A stretch of 64,000 nt of DNA from Bacteroidota bacterium (GTDB taxonomy: Bacteria; Bacteroidota; Bacteroidia; Bacteroidales; Cfx3-03), in contig JACAUB010000001.1 in assembly GCA_013390605.1 (NCBI GenBank), positions 1,880,618 to 1,944,617 of the forward strand, in the 5' to 3' direction. Below the pieces are notes generated by a model. The model was not told the origin of the DNA. It saw only the letters and a program-made list of their open reading frames with translations, and did not search any database. Of the stretch, positions 26,254 through 36,226 are shown in pieces. How positions within the stretch are numbered: position 1 is the stretch's first letter; each line of letters starts with the position of its first letter. A program made the position numbers and the translations under genes.

Positions 26254-27657
26254 CTATTTTTCGTTGGCTACCAGTTTTCCGTTAATATAAAATTCTTTAA
26301 AGGATAGATCTTTTGTGAAATTCAACAGATTTCCTTTTTTGACTCCATCGAATTTACAATTTTCGATTACAACGTTAGTTACTGGCGTTCTTTCATAAGC
26401 ATCCAGAAATAAACCATAATCACTTTGTTTGCTGGTAACGTTAGATACATAGATGTTTCTTACAATTGGTGTGAACTGTCCGGTATCGCCTTCCTGGTAT
26501 TTAAAGGAAACAAGAACTACTGCTTCTTTTACTTGTCCGACGGTTATATTCCGCATATAGACGTTTTCTACAATACCTCCACGAACCGAGTTTGTTTTGA
26601 TACGCAATGCTCTATCCAGGTTAGGACTATCCATTACACAGTTTTCGGCCCATACGTTACGACATGATCCTGAAATCTCGCTACCAATTACGACACCTCC
26701 ATGTCCATCTGTCATTTTACAGCCCTGAACAATTATGTTTTCGCTGGGTACATTTACACGGCGCCCATCATTATTACGTCCGGACTTAATAGCTATACAA
26801 TCATCTCCTGTACTAAATTCGCAGTTTTTAATTAATACATTTCTGGAACTTTCAGGATCACAACCGTCGTTGTTAGGGCCATGGCTATTTATTTTTACGT
26901 TTTGAACAATGACATCTTCAGATAGCGCTGGATGAATTTCCCACATGGGCGATCTGACAATAGTAATCCCATCAATTAGCACTCGCTTACATTTAATGGT
27001 CTGAATAAAGTTTGGGCGCATGTAATGTCCTTCACCAAAATTTCTAAGCGATACAGCAAGTCCCATTTCTCCCATTTTATTCAATGCATTCACATGTTCG
27101 GTTTGGTTATTAGGTGAGGTCTTTTTAGATCCCTTCCATGCCCACCAGTTCTCATCAGATGCCTGTCCATCAAGTGTACCTTTTCCGGTTATTGCAATAT
27201 TTTCCTGATCAAGGGCATATATCAAAGGCGAATAGTTATAACATTCAACACCTTCAAAACGTGAAAAAACGATTGGTAAATATTTTTTAGGATCCGTTGA
27301 GAATTTTATAGTTGCCTTTTCTGAAACATAGAGGTTTACATTGCTTTTTAAATGGATAGCGCCTGTAGAGAATATTCCTTCAGGTACTACTACTCGTCCA
27401 CCGCCAGCTTTGTTACATTCAGCTATTGCTTTTTTAAATGCTTCGGTACAATCTGTAACACCATCGCCTTTCGCTCCATATTTTATAATAGAGAAATCCT
27501 TATTCGGAAACTTGGTTTTCTTAATAGATGCCAGAACTTCTTTTAGTTGTGACCATCCTTTTTGAGAAGATGAAGTTGTTTGTTGTGCGCTACCTATCAT
27601 TACTATTAAAGTAAAGAACAGAAGTGCTAATAGTTTCAATGTCTTTTTATATCTCAT
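26254..27657 (-). CDS. Polygalacturonase (GH28)
   Basis: A 467-residue exported right-handed beta-helix enzyme. Signal peptide residues 1-24. The GH28 catalytic set is complete: Asp264 in NNDGCDPES, Asp285-Asp286 in STGDDCIAIKSG, His319 in DGHGGVVIGSE, and Arg352-Ile-Lys354. The N-terminal YGAKGDGVTDCTEAFKKAI is the usual pectate-lyase-superfamily start. The NDG variant and length match Bacteroidota exo-acting galacturonidases rather than fungal endo-enzymes, but mode of action is inferred. It heads the GH28-GH105 unit and is divergent from the PL10-CE12-GH43 operon. Confidence 0.93.
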   Translation of the reverse strand: MRYKKTLKLLALLFFTLIVMIGSAQQTTSSSQKGWSQLKEVLASIKKTKFPNKDFSIIKYGAKGDGVTDCTEAFKKAIAECNKAGGGRVVVPEGIFSTGAIHLKSNVNLYVSEKATIKFSTDPKKYLPIVFSRFEGVECYNYSPLIYALDQENIAITGKGTLDGQASDENWWAWKGSKKTSPNNQTEHVNALNKMGEMGLAVSLRNFGEGHYMRPNFIQTIKCKRVLIDGITIVRSPMWEIHPALSEDVIVQNVKINSHGPNNDGCDPESSRNVLIKNCEFSTGDDCIAIKSGRNNDGRRVNVPSENIIVQGCKMTDGHGGVVIGSEISGSCRNVWAENCVMDSPNLDRALRIKTNSVRGGIVENVYMRNITVGQVKEAVVLVSFKYQEGDTGQFTPIVRNIYVSNVTSKQSDYGLFLDAYERTPVTNVVIENCKFDGVKKGNLLNFTKDLSFKEFYINGKLVANEK

Positions 27658-28037
27658 TTTCGTTTTAGTTTAATGATGCTAAAATAGATATTTCATGCAG
27701 TTTTGATTATTCTTGATTTGCTATTTACTATACCATGTTTATTTTATACTATTTCTTTCTGATTCTTTCAAATTCTCTAACAGACTAGCTGCTATTGCTT
27801 TTGATATTTATCATTGAAATTGCTTCTTTCACTAGGAGAAATTTAAGTTCAAAAATAAATGAATAGAGAATAGTTTAAAGCAAATCCAGAATAACATTTA
27901 GTTTATTCACGCTATATATTTGTGGACACAATTTATGCTATCAATAAGATTAAAAGGAGTTGAAACTTCATTGAAATTATGTCTATAACTTCAAGCATAT
28001 AAAAAAAGTTTATGATTATCTTACCAATTCAATTTCT
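27658..28037. promoter_or_regulatory. Divergent control region of the pectin CAZyme operons
   Basis: 380 AT-rich bases between GH28 (minus) and PL10 (plus). One exact TAnnTTTG element faces PL10. I see no reading frame and no obvious large palindrome. The hybrid two-component regulator encoded nearby is a reasonable candidate to act here. Confidence 0.5.
27915..27922 (+). promoter_or_regulatory. -7 promoter element for PL10-CE12-GH43
   Basis: TATATTTG fits TAnnTTTG. It predicts a leader of about 110 bases. No clear -33 TTG, as expected for an activator-dependent promoter. Confidence 0.45.
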
Positions 28038-29258
28038 ATGAAATACAGGACACAATGGTATAAAAAGAAATTCTGTCGGAAAATATCAATCATTGTTATT
28101 CTGATGTTTTTCTCACAATTAATAATCGCTCAGAAAACTACAGCCGTACAAAAAATAATAACGATTGATCCGGAACCGTTTGCTGACAATTCAGGTCATT
28201 GGTATTCTGTATTCGATAAGCATAATATGATTAATGCCTTACCCGGAAAACCTCGTTATAAACCGACTGAAATAACATGTATTGCAGATAACATATTGTT
28301 ATTTCAGAAAAACAATGGAGGATGGCCTAAGAATTATGATGTTTTTGCTAAACTTACAAATGCACAAAAAGATAGTGTTACAGCGGCTAAAGAGATTTTA
28401 AATACTACTTTCGATAATGGTAGTACTTATACTCAGATAGCAGCTTTGGCTATTGCATATACAGCAACTAATGTTGTTAAATATAAAATGGCTGCTTTAA
28501 AAGGATTGAGTTATATACTTGAATCTCAATATGAGAATGGTGGTTGGCCTCAATATTATCCGCTTGAATCAAACTATAGCCGTTGTATCACCTATAATGA
28601 TGGTGTTTTTGTAGGCATAATGGAATTGTTGAAAGATATCTTAGATGGTAAACCTCAATATGGATTTATTGATAGCCTCTTTCTTGAGAAATTGGAAAGT
28701 GCTTATAAAAAAGCGATTCCCTGCATCATTAAAACACAGATTAATGATACAGGGAAACCGACTGCATGGTGTCAGCAACATGATGAAATTAGTTTAAAAC
28801 CAGCCTGGGCTCGTAAGTTTGAACCTCCAAGCATATGCAATAAAGAAAGTGCAGATCTTGTCATCTTTTTGATGAGCATAGATCATCCCCAAAAGGAGAT
28901 CATTGATGCAGTGCAAAATGCAGTTGCATGGTTTCAGAAATCAAAAATTTATAACACGCGTATAAAAACTATTCCTGCTCCTCGAATGGTTACACCATTT
29001 CGTGTTTCTATTTCAGATAGGATTGTTGTTACAGATTCCACAGCACCACCGATCTGGACACGTTACTATGAGCTGAACACTCATAAACCGATATTTTGTA
29101 ACCGCGATAGTAAAATAGTTTATTCTCTTGCAGATGTTGCTCGCGAAAGACGTGATGGTTATGGATGGTATACCTATGCTCCTCAACAAGTACTTGATAA
29201 ATATCATGAATGGCAGATGAAATGGGCTAGTGATCGTGATGTTTTAAAGGAAGAATAA
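28038..29258 (+). CDS. Pectate lyase (PL10)
   Basis: A 406-residue exported enzyme. The signal has a long basic n-region (residues 1-17) and a hydrophobic core to about 30 (cut after IIAQ). The PL10 (alpha/alpha)3-barrel is recognised by NNGGWPKNYD, TFDNGSTYTQIAALA, NGGWPQYYPL, TYNDGVFVGIM, AWCQQHDEI, ARKFEPPS and, near the end, RRDGYGWYTYAPQ. The Asp/Arg residues in these stretches bind Ca2+ and the catalytic base. It cleaves homogalacturonan by beta-elimination, giving unsaturated oligogalacturonates for GH105. First gene of a three-gene plus-strand unit with CE12 and GH43. Confidence 0.93.
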   Translation: MKYRTQWYKKKFCRKISIIVILMFFSQLIIAQKTTAVQKIITIDPEPFADNSGHWYSVFDKHNMINALPGKPRYKPTEITCIADNILLFQKNNGGWPKNYDVFAKLTNAQKDSVTAAKEILNTTFDNGSTYTQIAALAIAYTATNVVKYKMAALKGLSYILESQYENGGWPQYYPLESNYSRCITYNDGVFVGIMELLKDILDGKPQYGFIDSLFLEKLESAYKKAIPCIIKTQINDTGKPTAWCQQHDEISLKPAWARKFEPPSICNKESADLVIFLMSIDHPQKEIIDAVQNAVAWFQKSKIYNTRIKTIPAPRMVTPFRVSISDRIVVTDSTAPPIWTRYYELNTHKPIFCNRDSKIVYSLADVARERRDGYGWYTYAPQQVLDKYHEWQMKWASDRDVLKEE

Positions 29259-29356
29259 TCGTTTTATTTTTATTGTGTGTATGATGTTTTAAGTTACGTA
29301 TTTTTTATGTAGCTCATTAAATTTATTAATTTAGCATATTGAAAATTTACTTGCTC

Positions 29357-30106
29357 ATGATTAAAAATTTATTCTTTATTGTATTAAGTTTTATGTTTCT
29401 TTCATTTTCACCTTTTTCTAAGAAAGGTGTTACCATCTACATGATTGGTGATTCGACAATGGCGAATAAACCATTGAACGATAATCCAGAAAGAGGCTGG
29501 GGGCAATTATTCCCTCAATTTTTTAATGAAAATGTTAAAATTGAAAACCATGCTATGAATGGTCGTAGTACCAAGAGTTTTATTGATGAAGGAAGATGGG
29601 ATTCGGTTTTCTTTAAATTGAAAAAGGGTGATTATCTTTTCATTCAGTTTGGCCATAATGACGAAAAAGTTGATAAGCCAAATGTATATGCAGAAGCACA
29701 TACAACATATAAAGATAATTTGATTAAATTTATAACTGAGAGTCGGTCGAAAGGTGCAATTCCTATTCTGGTAACGCCTGTAATGCGTAGACGTTTTGAT
29801 GAAAAGGGTGTAGTTGTTGATACACATGGTGATTATCCTGCAGTCGTTAAAGAGGTTGCAGCGCTAACAAAAGTTCCGGTGATAGATCTTCATGAAAAGA
29901 GCACCAAGCTCCTTACTGATTTAGGAGTAGAAGGATCTAAACTCCTTTTTCTGCATATAGCTCCCGGTGTATATAAATCATTGCCTGAAGGTAAAAAAGA
30001 TGATACTCACTTTTCTGAATTTGGTGCTACTAAAATTGGTGCATTAGTCGTAGCGGGCATCAAAGAGCAAAATATTGAACTTAAGAAATACTTAAAAAAT
30101 GAATAA
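29357..30106 (+). CDS. Rhamnogalacturonan acetylesterase (CE12, SGNH hydrolase)
   Basis: A 249-residue exported esterase. I use the ATG giving a clean signal peptide (residues 1-20); a TTG 18 bases upstream (29339) would add six residues and is less likely. Block I of the SGNH fold is MIGDSTM with the nucleophile Ser33; block II is GRSTKSFIDEGRWD; block III is QFGHNDEK; block V is DDTHFSEFGA with the Asp-His pair. These are the CE12 signatures. It removes acetyl groups from rhamnogalacturonan so that backbone enzymes can act. It overlaps the GH43 gene by eight bases, so the two are tightly coupled. Confidence 0.92.
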   Translation: MIKNLFFIVLSFMFLSFSPFSKKGVTIYMIGDSTMANKPLNDNPERGWGQLFPQFFNENVKIENHAMNGRSTKSFIDEGRWDSVFFKLKKGDYLFIQFGHNDEKVDKPNVYAEAHTTYKDNLIKFITESRSKGAIPILVTPVMRRRFDEKGVVVDTHGDYPAVVKEVAALTKVPVIDLHEKSTKLLTDLGVEGSKLLFLHIAPGVYKSLPEGKKDDTHFSEFGATKIGALVVAGIKEQNIELKKYLKNE

Positions 30107-31742
30107 ATTTATTCCAATCCTGTTTGTTTTTGTATTGGTTTTACTTTATTCAAAACCAATACTGGCTCAGTCTCCTAATAATTCATTATCTAAAGTTTGG
30201 GTAGCAGATAATGGAGATGGCACTTATAAAAACCCAATATTGCATGCTGATTACTCTGACCCTGATATTGAGAGAGTCGGAGATGATTATTATATGGTTT
30301 CGTCCAGCTTTAATTGTGTTCCGGGACTACCAATTCTTCACTCAAAAGATTTGGTAAATTGGAAGCTAATCGGTTATTGTTTTAAACAGCAGAAACCACT
30401 CGATGTGTTTTCCAAACCTCAACATGGTAATGGCGTTTGGGCTCCTTCAATTCGTTTTCATAATGGGCAATTTTATATCTACTATCCCGATCCGGATTAT
30501 GGTATCTATGTTACTAAGTCAAAGAGCGCGGAAGGCCCCTGGAGTGAACCTATACTGATAAAAGAAGCAAAAGGATGGATCGATCCCTGTCCATTATGGG
30601 ATGATAATGGTAAGGCATGGATGGTATCAGCACTTGCAGGCAGTAGGGCAGGAGCTAAAAGTGTAGTAATTATCAGTAAGATGAATGATGAGGGTACGAA
30701 ATTGCTCGATGATGGCGTTATTGTTTTTGATGGTCACCAAAACCAACCAACATTAGAGGGCCCAAAATTATATAAACGTAATGGATATTATTATATCTCT
30801 GCCCCGGCCGGTGGTGTTCCGACAGGTTGGCAACTCATACTTCGATCAAAAAATATTTATGGTCCTTATGAACAGAAAATTGTATTGGCACAAGGTCAGA
30901 CTACTATAAATGGTCCCCACCAGGGTGGTTGGGTTGAAACCCAAAGCGGAGAATATTGGTTTGTTCATTTTCAGGATAAAGACGCTTATGGTAGAGTGGT
31001 TTTGTTAGAACCAATGAAATGGGTAAACGACTGGCCTGTAATGGGTGTAGATAAAGAAGGAACGGGGAAGGGTGAACCGGTTACTACTTATCGTAAGCCG
31101 AATGTAGGAAAGAGCTATCCTATGTCAACTCCTCCCGAATCAGATGAATTTGATACTCCAGAACTGGGTCTACAGTGGCAATGGCACGCAAACGCTCAAC
31201 CCAATTGGGCTTTTACTACCGGAAGTCTGGGCTTTTTAAGAATGATTTGTATTCCCCAACCTACAGGGTTTACTAACTTTTGGGATATTCCGAATCTATT
31301 ACTTCAAAAGTTCCCTGCTCCTGAATTTATGGTCACGACCAAGATTACTTTCAACCCGCTCAATAACAATGAAAAAGTTGGACTGATTGTAATGGGACTT
31401 GACTATTCCTATATTTCTGTTAGAAAAGGTGATGATGGACTCAGTGTTTCTCAGACTATTTGTCTGGATGCCAGCAAGCAGGGAAAAGAGTTTGAAAGTA
31501 TGGCTAGTAAACTTACCGGGAATACCTTCTATTTAAGAGTAATTGTAAAAGAAGGCGCTGATTGTCAATTCAGCTTTAGTGCTGATGATAAAGACTATCA
31601 AAATATTGGCGATACATTTAAAGCAAAGAAAGGTCAATGGATTGGTGCTAAAGTTGGTCTTTTTGCAACCCGTCCAACATATAGACCCGGCGAAGTCGGA
31701 TATGCTGATGTAGATTGGTTTAGGATCGAAAAAATCAGATAA
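30099..31742 (+). CDS. GH43 glycoside hydrolase with C-terminal beta-sandwich
   Basis: A 547-residue exported enzyme. Signal peptide to about residue 24. The five-bladed propeller holds the GH43 triad segments: NPILHADYSDPDI (base Asp at about 51-56), GWIDPCPLWDDNG (pKa-modulating Asp) and TLEGPKLYKRNGYYY (acid Glu). From about residue 345 a concanavalin-like C-terminal domain follows (SDEFDTPELGLQWQWHANAQP). The layout matches GH43 subfamily 12-type arabinofuranosidases/beta-xylosidases of pectin loci; exact specificity is not certain. Its start overlaps the CE12 stop by eight bases. It ends 28 bases before the convergent regulator gene. Confidence 0.9.
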   Translation: MNKFIPILFVFVLVLLYSKPILAQSPNNSLSKVWVADNGDGTYKNPILHADYSDPDIERVGDDYYMVSSSFNCVPGLPILHSKDLVNWKLIGYCFKQQKPLDVFSKPQHGNGVWAPSIRFHNGQFYIYYPDPDYGIYVTKSKSAEGPWSEPILIKEAKGWIDPCPLWDDNGKAWMVSALAGSRAGAKSVVIISKMNDEGTKLLDDGVIVFDGHQNQPTLEGPKLYKRNGYYYISAPAGGVPTGWQLILRSKNIYGPYEQKIVLAQGQTTINGPHQGGWVETQSGEYWFVHFQDKDAYGRVVLLEPMKWVNDWPVMGVDKEGTGKGEPVTTYRKPNVGKSYPMSTPPESDEFDTPELGLQWQWHANAQPNWAFTTGSLGFLRMICIPQPTGFTNFWDIPNLLLQKFPAPEFMVTTKITFNPLNNNEKVGLIVMGLDYSYISVRKGDDGLSVSQTICLDASKQGKEFESMASKLTGNTFYLRVIVKEGADCQFSFSADDKDYQNIGDTFKAKKGQWIGAKVGLFATRPTYRPGEVGYADVDWFRIEKIR

Positions 31743-31770
31743 TTTGCTTCATATAAAGATCGTTGTACTT

Positions 31771-34700
31771 TTATTTACGATACTTTTCAGCATATTCTGA
31801 TGGACTCATCCCATATTCTTTTTTGAAGGCTCTGCTTAACGAATTTGGATGTTCAAAGCCAACCATATAGGCAACTTCAGAAATGGATATTTTATCTTTT
31901 GCAATGATTTTTGCTGCTTGTTTTAACCTGAAAGTTGTCAATAATTCAATGGGTGGTAATCCGGTTAACTGTTTTATCTTTCTTGAGAAATGTGATCGAC
32001 TTAGATAAAATTGCTTACACATTTCATCAATATTGAATGTTGATTCTGAAAGATTTTTGTGGATCAGATCCATTACATCATTAATTAATTTTTCATCTGT
32101 TGATGCGACTTCGAGTTCTTCGGGTTCAAGCTTATAATCTTTTAAATATCGTTTACGTAGTTTCTTACGAGATTCGATCAGATTCTTAATTCTTGCCAGT
32201 AACAATGAATCATTAAAAGGCTTTTCAACATAATCATCAGCTCCAATTTCAAACCCCTCTACTTTTTGTTCGACTAAAGAACGGGCAGTCAATAGGATTA
32301 TCGGGATATGGCTCGTAATAATGTTAGATTTTATCTGCTTACAAAGTTCCAGTCCATCCATCTCGGGCATCATTACATCGCTGATGATCAAATCGGGCTG
32401 AATTTCAAGTGCAATATTCACTCCGATTAATCCGTTGGATGCAAGTACTATATTATATTCTGAAAGAGAATTTGCTAAGTAGTTCATGAGGTCTAAATCA
32501 TCCTCTACAATCAAAATGGTCTCCGATTTCTTTTTTGAATTTTCTTTTATTACTGGCGCCAAAATTAGTTTTTCTTTATCAGATATAATGGATGAACCAT
32601 TAGTATTAGCAGCCTGAATAGTGAAATTTGTTTTTTCTTTGTCAATTGAATTAACTTTATTGTCAACATCTTCAACAATAACTAATGGGATATTAACATT
32701 AAAGGTCGTTCCCTCTCCCGATTTACTCGATAAGGTAATATTACCACCATGGATTTCGATAAGCTCTTTTATATAGGCTAATCCTAACCCACTACCGCTT
32801 GAGAATCGTTGAAACTCGCCTACCTGATAAAATTTTTCAAATACATGTTGTAGGTGTTCTTCTGATATCCCCACTCCCGAATCTTTTACAATAATCTGGA
32901 TATAGCGATTACGGACATTCTCTTTTTGATTTATGTCATCATGTTGAAACACCTCAATAGAAATCTTTCCCTTATCAGGTGTAAATTTGAAAGCATTTGA
33001 AAGCAGATTATAGATTACTTTTTCAATTTTGTCAAAATCAAAAGCTGTAATGATCTTTTTGTTTGATGAGTGAAAGGTTAGTTCTATTTGGCGTTGTGAT
33101 GCCTGATTATTGAATAAGTTGGTAATATCCTTCAGAAAGGTTACAATATCACCAGACCGAACATTTAGTTCTACAGCTCCAATCTCAATTTTCCTAAATT
33201 CGAGCAGCTGATTTATAAGACGAAGTAGTCGCTGAGCATTTCTATCAATCAGGTTATACAGATAACGTTTCTCGTGCTTATCTTTTATTTTACTTGTAAG
33301 TAATTTTTCAACAGGTCCCAGAATTAGGGTAAGAGGCGTACGGAATTCATGAGATACATTAGTAAAGAAGCTTAGACGCGCTTGTGATAGGTTGTCAATA
33401 GTATGAACCATCTCCTCTAATTTATCACGCTGAGCGCTAATCTCTTCATTTTGCTCTTCAAGTAAATTATTAGAATATTCCAGCTGCTTTTGATGATCAA
33501 TAATCAGTTGTTGTTGCCCGATAATCTCCTCTTTTTGTTGTGTAAGCTCATGGTTCGCAATATTCAGGGAATAATTCAATTTATAGAGTTCCTTATTTCT
33601 TTTAATAATTTGATAACCAGCATAAGAAAGGATGATGATAAAGCTTAATACCAATAAAATAAACCAGGTCTGTTTCCAAACGGGTGGAAGAACAGAAAAC
33701 TCAATCTTAGCCGTTTTTTTCTCAATGTTAAAGTCTAAATCGCGAGCACGTACTTCAAAGATATACTTACCAGATCCTAAATTGGTAAACGTATGATACG
33801 TTTCATTTTTAAAGTCTGACCAACTACCTCCATTCAATCTGAAAGAGTAGTAAAGCTTATCAGAAGGAGTATCTTCCCAATAATCACTTCCTTCCCAGTT
33901 AATTACAGTGTTACCCGATTGATCTACTTTAGAGGTGAATAATTTTATTTTTGAAGTTGGAGCTAATCTATCCGGACAATATCTAACGGTATAAAAGTTC
34001 TCCCAAGCTGTTTTAGGAATGGTGTTGAAGGTAAAGGCTCTTCGTTTCCATTCTCGCATCGATTTATTAACCCAAATAGCACCATCTTTCGATACAGAAA
34101 TTGATCCACCCTCTCTTGTCATGGTTAGTCTGGGATGGAAAACTCCATTTACCCATGTTTTTCCATCAAATCTACAAATTCCATTATCTGTAGAAACCCA
34201 GACAGAGGAATCTGATACGGCATAAATACTTATAATTGAATTACTCGACAGACCTGTTTCAGCATCAAATTGTGACCATTTGTTGCCATTATATGAAAAG
34301 AGGCCGTATGATCTTGATCCTACCCATAGGTTGTGACCCTTACTACTATAAATACAGTTTACAAATTGATTAAGCTCTTCAGGTTTGTTAAAAGCGCCCC
34401 AACGTTTTCCAGTAAAAGAGAGAAGCTGAGTTCCTCCTATCCAGATAGTTCCATCTTTCGATTGACCAATACCATAAGCATTCGATTGATTGATACCCTG
34501 AGCTGACGTATAATGAGTCCATTTAAGTCGATTACCTTTGCTAATAGTAAGTCGTAACACTCCTGAAAGCTGACCTTTATCTCTTTGAGCATCTACACTG
34601 GCACCAAACCAGATAGAACCATCAGTAGCTTCAAAAACAGCTCTATAGTCAATTCCCCATGACAAATAGGGGTGAAGTTGTTTATGCCATATCTTGCCAT

Positions 34701-36021
34701 CTAAATAGGCTGTTGCAGCTACTCCTTTATGACTTCCTGCAACCCATATCTGCCCATTATGGGTTGAAATAATCTTGATGGGGGTGTCTATCAGGCTGTC
34801 TTTTTCTGAATAGGATAACCATCTGTTTTTATTATTTACGATTACACGGTTATCTGCAGATAGAAACCATCTATTCCCTTGTGAAGTTTCGCATTCGAAG
34901 TTGAGATTTTTATAGGTAGTCCACTTTTTTAATGAGTTATCGAAATAATAGACCTCGTTTTGTATACCTGCTATCCAGATAGCATCTTTTGTAGATTCAT
35001 GAAAGATAATCCTGGAATAGGGTATAGGCAGTTGTGGTGCTTCATAAAGGCTCCACTTATTATGTCTATATACAAATATTTTGCTCAAGCCACCTATCCA
35101 AATTGATCCTGATTTATCTTCCATTACACTGGTATGGAGCTCATCTCCACCAAAGATCCGGCTGAGTTTGATGGAATTCCAACGTCTTCCATCAAAGGAA
35201 AGAATCCCGGAGTTGTAATGTCCACTTATAATCCAGATTTTGTTGTTTCGGGCCTTGAGAATTTTAAGTTTATTTCCAAGATTAACATTATTCACCTTCG
35301 TTATAATCTTGTAGGTTTTAAAACCTTCTGCTAATATTTTGGATATATTAAATTGAAAGATGAATCCATTGTTTGTCTGAGAAAAGAGTGCCCAGATATC
35401 TCCATTACTATATTCGGTAATATCGTCGACCCGTGGCGATTGGTTTTTAAATATTTTATTTTGTGGAAGCTTAATGAATTTTAAATCAGGATATTGTTGT
35501 TTAAAGGAACGAATATATGTGTCTGATGTGATAAATGAACGTTGATTGCCTTTAAATACAAGAATACCCTGATTGATTCCTGCTAAAATACAGCCATTCG
35601 AAATGTCTTTAATGCATGAGATGTTTAATTGTAAAAGATTGGTGCCTTTGATTAGAACTCTCCAACTATTGTTCGTAAATTCATAAAGTGCATTAGATGA
35701 ACCCGCCAGAATCCGATTGTCATTTGTCTTTACCAATACTTTTATTGTACCTGTGATGACACTGTTTTCATTGTTATATAGTATCCAATCCTTTCCATTA
35801 TAACAATAAACCCCTTTATCAACACCAAACCACATTACGCCGTTCTTAGATTCAGTTATACAGCGAATACCTTTACCTCTTAGTTCGGGGATATGTTTCC
35901 AACGCCAAGGTTCTAATAATGGATCAGCTATAATTGGTTTATAGGGTTGTTGAGCAAAAATAGCATGCTGAGAAGAGAAAAACAGCAGAAAAGAAAACAA
36001 AAAAAGTAATCTCGTTCTCAT
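31771..36021 (-). CDS. Hybrid two-component system regulator (HTCS)
   Basis: A 1416-residue one-protein signal transducer. Order: signal peptide (1-24); about 650 residues of two-component propeller repeats (WFGVDKGVYCYNG, WIGGLSKIFVYRHN and similar), forming two seven-bladed periplasmic propellers; Y_Y_Y domain at about 700-775; a membrane helix near 783-803; coiled coil; histidine kinase core with His891 in NVSHEFRTPLTL and G-boxes DSGVGIS and GSGLGLAYI; a receiver with Asp1215 in IISDVMMPEMDG; and an AraC-type DNA-binding domain at the C-terminus (SRAFKKEYGMSPSEY). These proteins bind a periplasmic oligosaccharide and activate the neighbouring polysaccharide locus. The context points to a pectin-derived ligand. 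It lies between the GH43 and GH51 genes. Confidence 0.95.
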   Translation of the reverse strand: MRTRLLFLFSFLLFFSSQHAIFAQQPYKPIIADPLLEPWRWKHIPELRGKGIRCITESKNGVMWFGVDKGVYCYNGKDWILYNNENSVITGTIKVLVKTNDNRILAGSSNALYEFTNNSWRVLIKGTNLLQLNISCIKDISNGCILAGINQGILVFKGNQRSFITSDTYIRSFKQQYPDLKFIKLPQNKIFKNQSPRVDDITEYSNGDIWALFSQTNNGFIFQFNISKILAEGFKTYKIITKVNNVNLGNKLKILKARNNKIWIISGHYNSGILSFDGRRWNSIKLSRIFGGDELHTSVMEDKSGSIWIGGLSKIFVYRHNKWSLYEAPQLPIPYSRIIFHESTKDAIWIAGIQNEVYYFDNSLKKWTTYKNLNFECETSQGNRWFLSADNRVIVNNKNRWLSYSEKDSLIDTPIKIISTHNGQIWVAGSHKGVAATAYLDGKIWHKQLHPYLSWGIDYRAVFEATDGSIWFGASVDAQRDKGQLSGVLRLTISKGNRLKWTHYTSAQGINQSNAYGIGQSKDGTIWIGGTQLLSFTGKRWGAFNKPEELNQFVNCIYSSKGHNLWVGSRSYGLFSYNGNKWSQFDAETGLSSNSIISIYAVSDSSVWVSTDNGICRFDGKTWVNGVFHPRLTMTREGGSISVSKDGAIWVNKSMREWKRRAFTFNTIPKTAWENFYTVRYCPDRLAPTSKIKLFTSKVDQSGNTVINWEGSDYWEDTPSDKLYYSFRLNGGSWSDFKNETYHTFTNLGSGKYIFEVRARDLDFNIEKKTAKIEFSVLPPVWKQTWFILLVLSFIIILSYAGYQIIKRNKELYKLNYSLNIANHELTQQKEEIIGQQQLIIDHQKQLEYSNNLLEEQNEEISAQRDKLEEMVHTIDNLSQARLSFFTNVSHEFRTPLTLILGPVEKLLTSKIKDKHEKRYLYNLIDRNAQRLLRLINQLLEFRKIEIGAVELNVRSGDIVTFLKDITNLFNNQASQRQIELTFHSSNKKIITAFDFDKIEKVIYNLLSNAFKFTPDKGKISIEVFQHDDINQKENVRNRYIQIIVKDSGVGISEEHLQHVFEKFYQVGEFQRFSSGSGLGLAYIKELIEIHGGNITLSSKSGEGTTFNVNIPLVIVEDVDNKVNSIDKEKTNFTIQAANTNGSSIISDKEKLILAPVIKENSKKKSETILIVEDDLDLMNYLANSLSEYNIVLASNGLIGVNIALEIQPDLIISDVMMPEMDGLELCKQIKSNIITSHIPIILLTARSLVEQKVEGFEIGADDYVEKPFNDSLLLARIKNLIESRKKLRKRYLKDYKLEPEELEVASTDEKLINDVMDLIHKNLSESTFNIDEMCKQFYLSRSHFSRKIKQLTGLPPIELLTTFRLKQAAKIIAKDKISISEVAYMVGFEHPNSLSRAFKKEYGMSPSEYAEKYRK

Positions 36022-36163
36022 GATGTATTATTTTAAGTTTAATATCAACAGATCATAGTATATATGACTAAATATTAGATACATAAAAGTAGTGTCGGAG
36101 GTTGGTAGTATCTCATCAAAGATATCTAAAAAATAAAAAGATATGAAGATAATTATTTAACCC

Positions 36164-36226
36164 AAAAATAGTGCGCATAAAAAAAGAGAGTAGTTACTAC
36201 TCTCTTTTTTTATGCGCACTATTTTT
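36164..36226. repeat. 63-base near-perfect palindrome, probable terminator
   Basis: Two 31-bp perfect arms flank a single-base centre. The inner part (GAGAGTAGT, then ACTACTCTC and seven T) reads as an intrinsic terminator; the outer part (AGTGCGCAT / ATGCGCACT and T-run) is a second shell. It abuts the stop codon of the DUF3078 gene and lies about 140 bases upstream of the regulator's start. Both strands end in T-runs, so it can act in either direction. Confidence 0.85.

Noticed and set aside
29339..29356. TTG start extending the CE12 esterase by six residues
   Set aside because: The downstream ATG gives a normal signal peptide; the extension adds nothing conserved.
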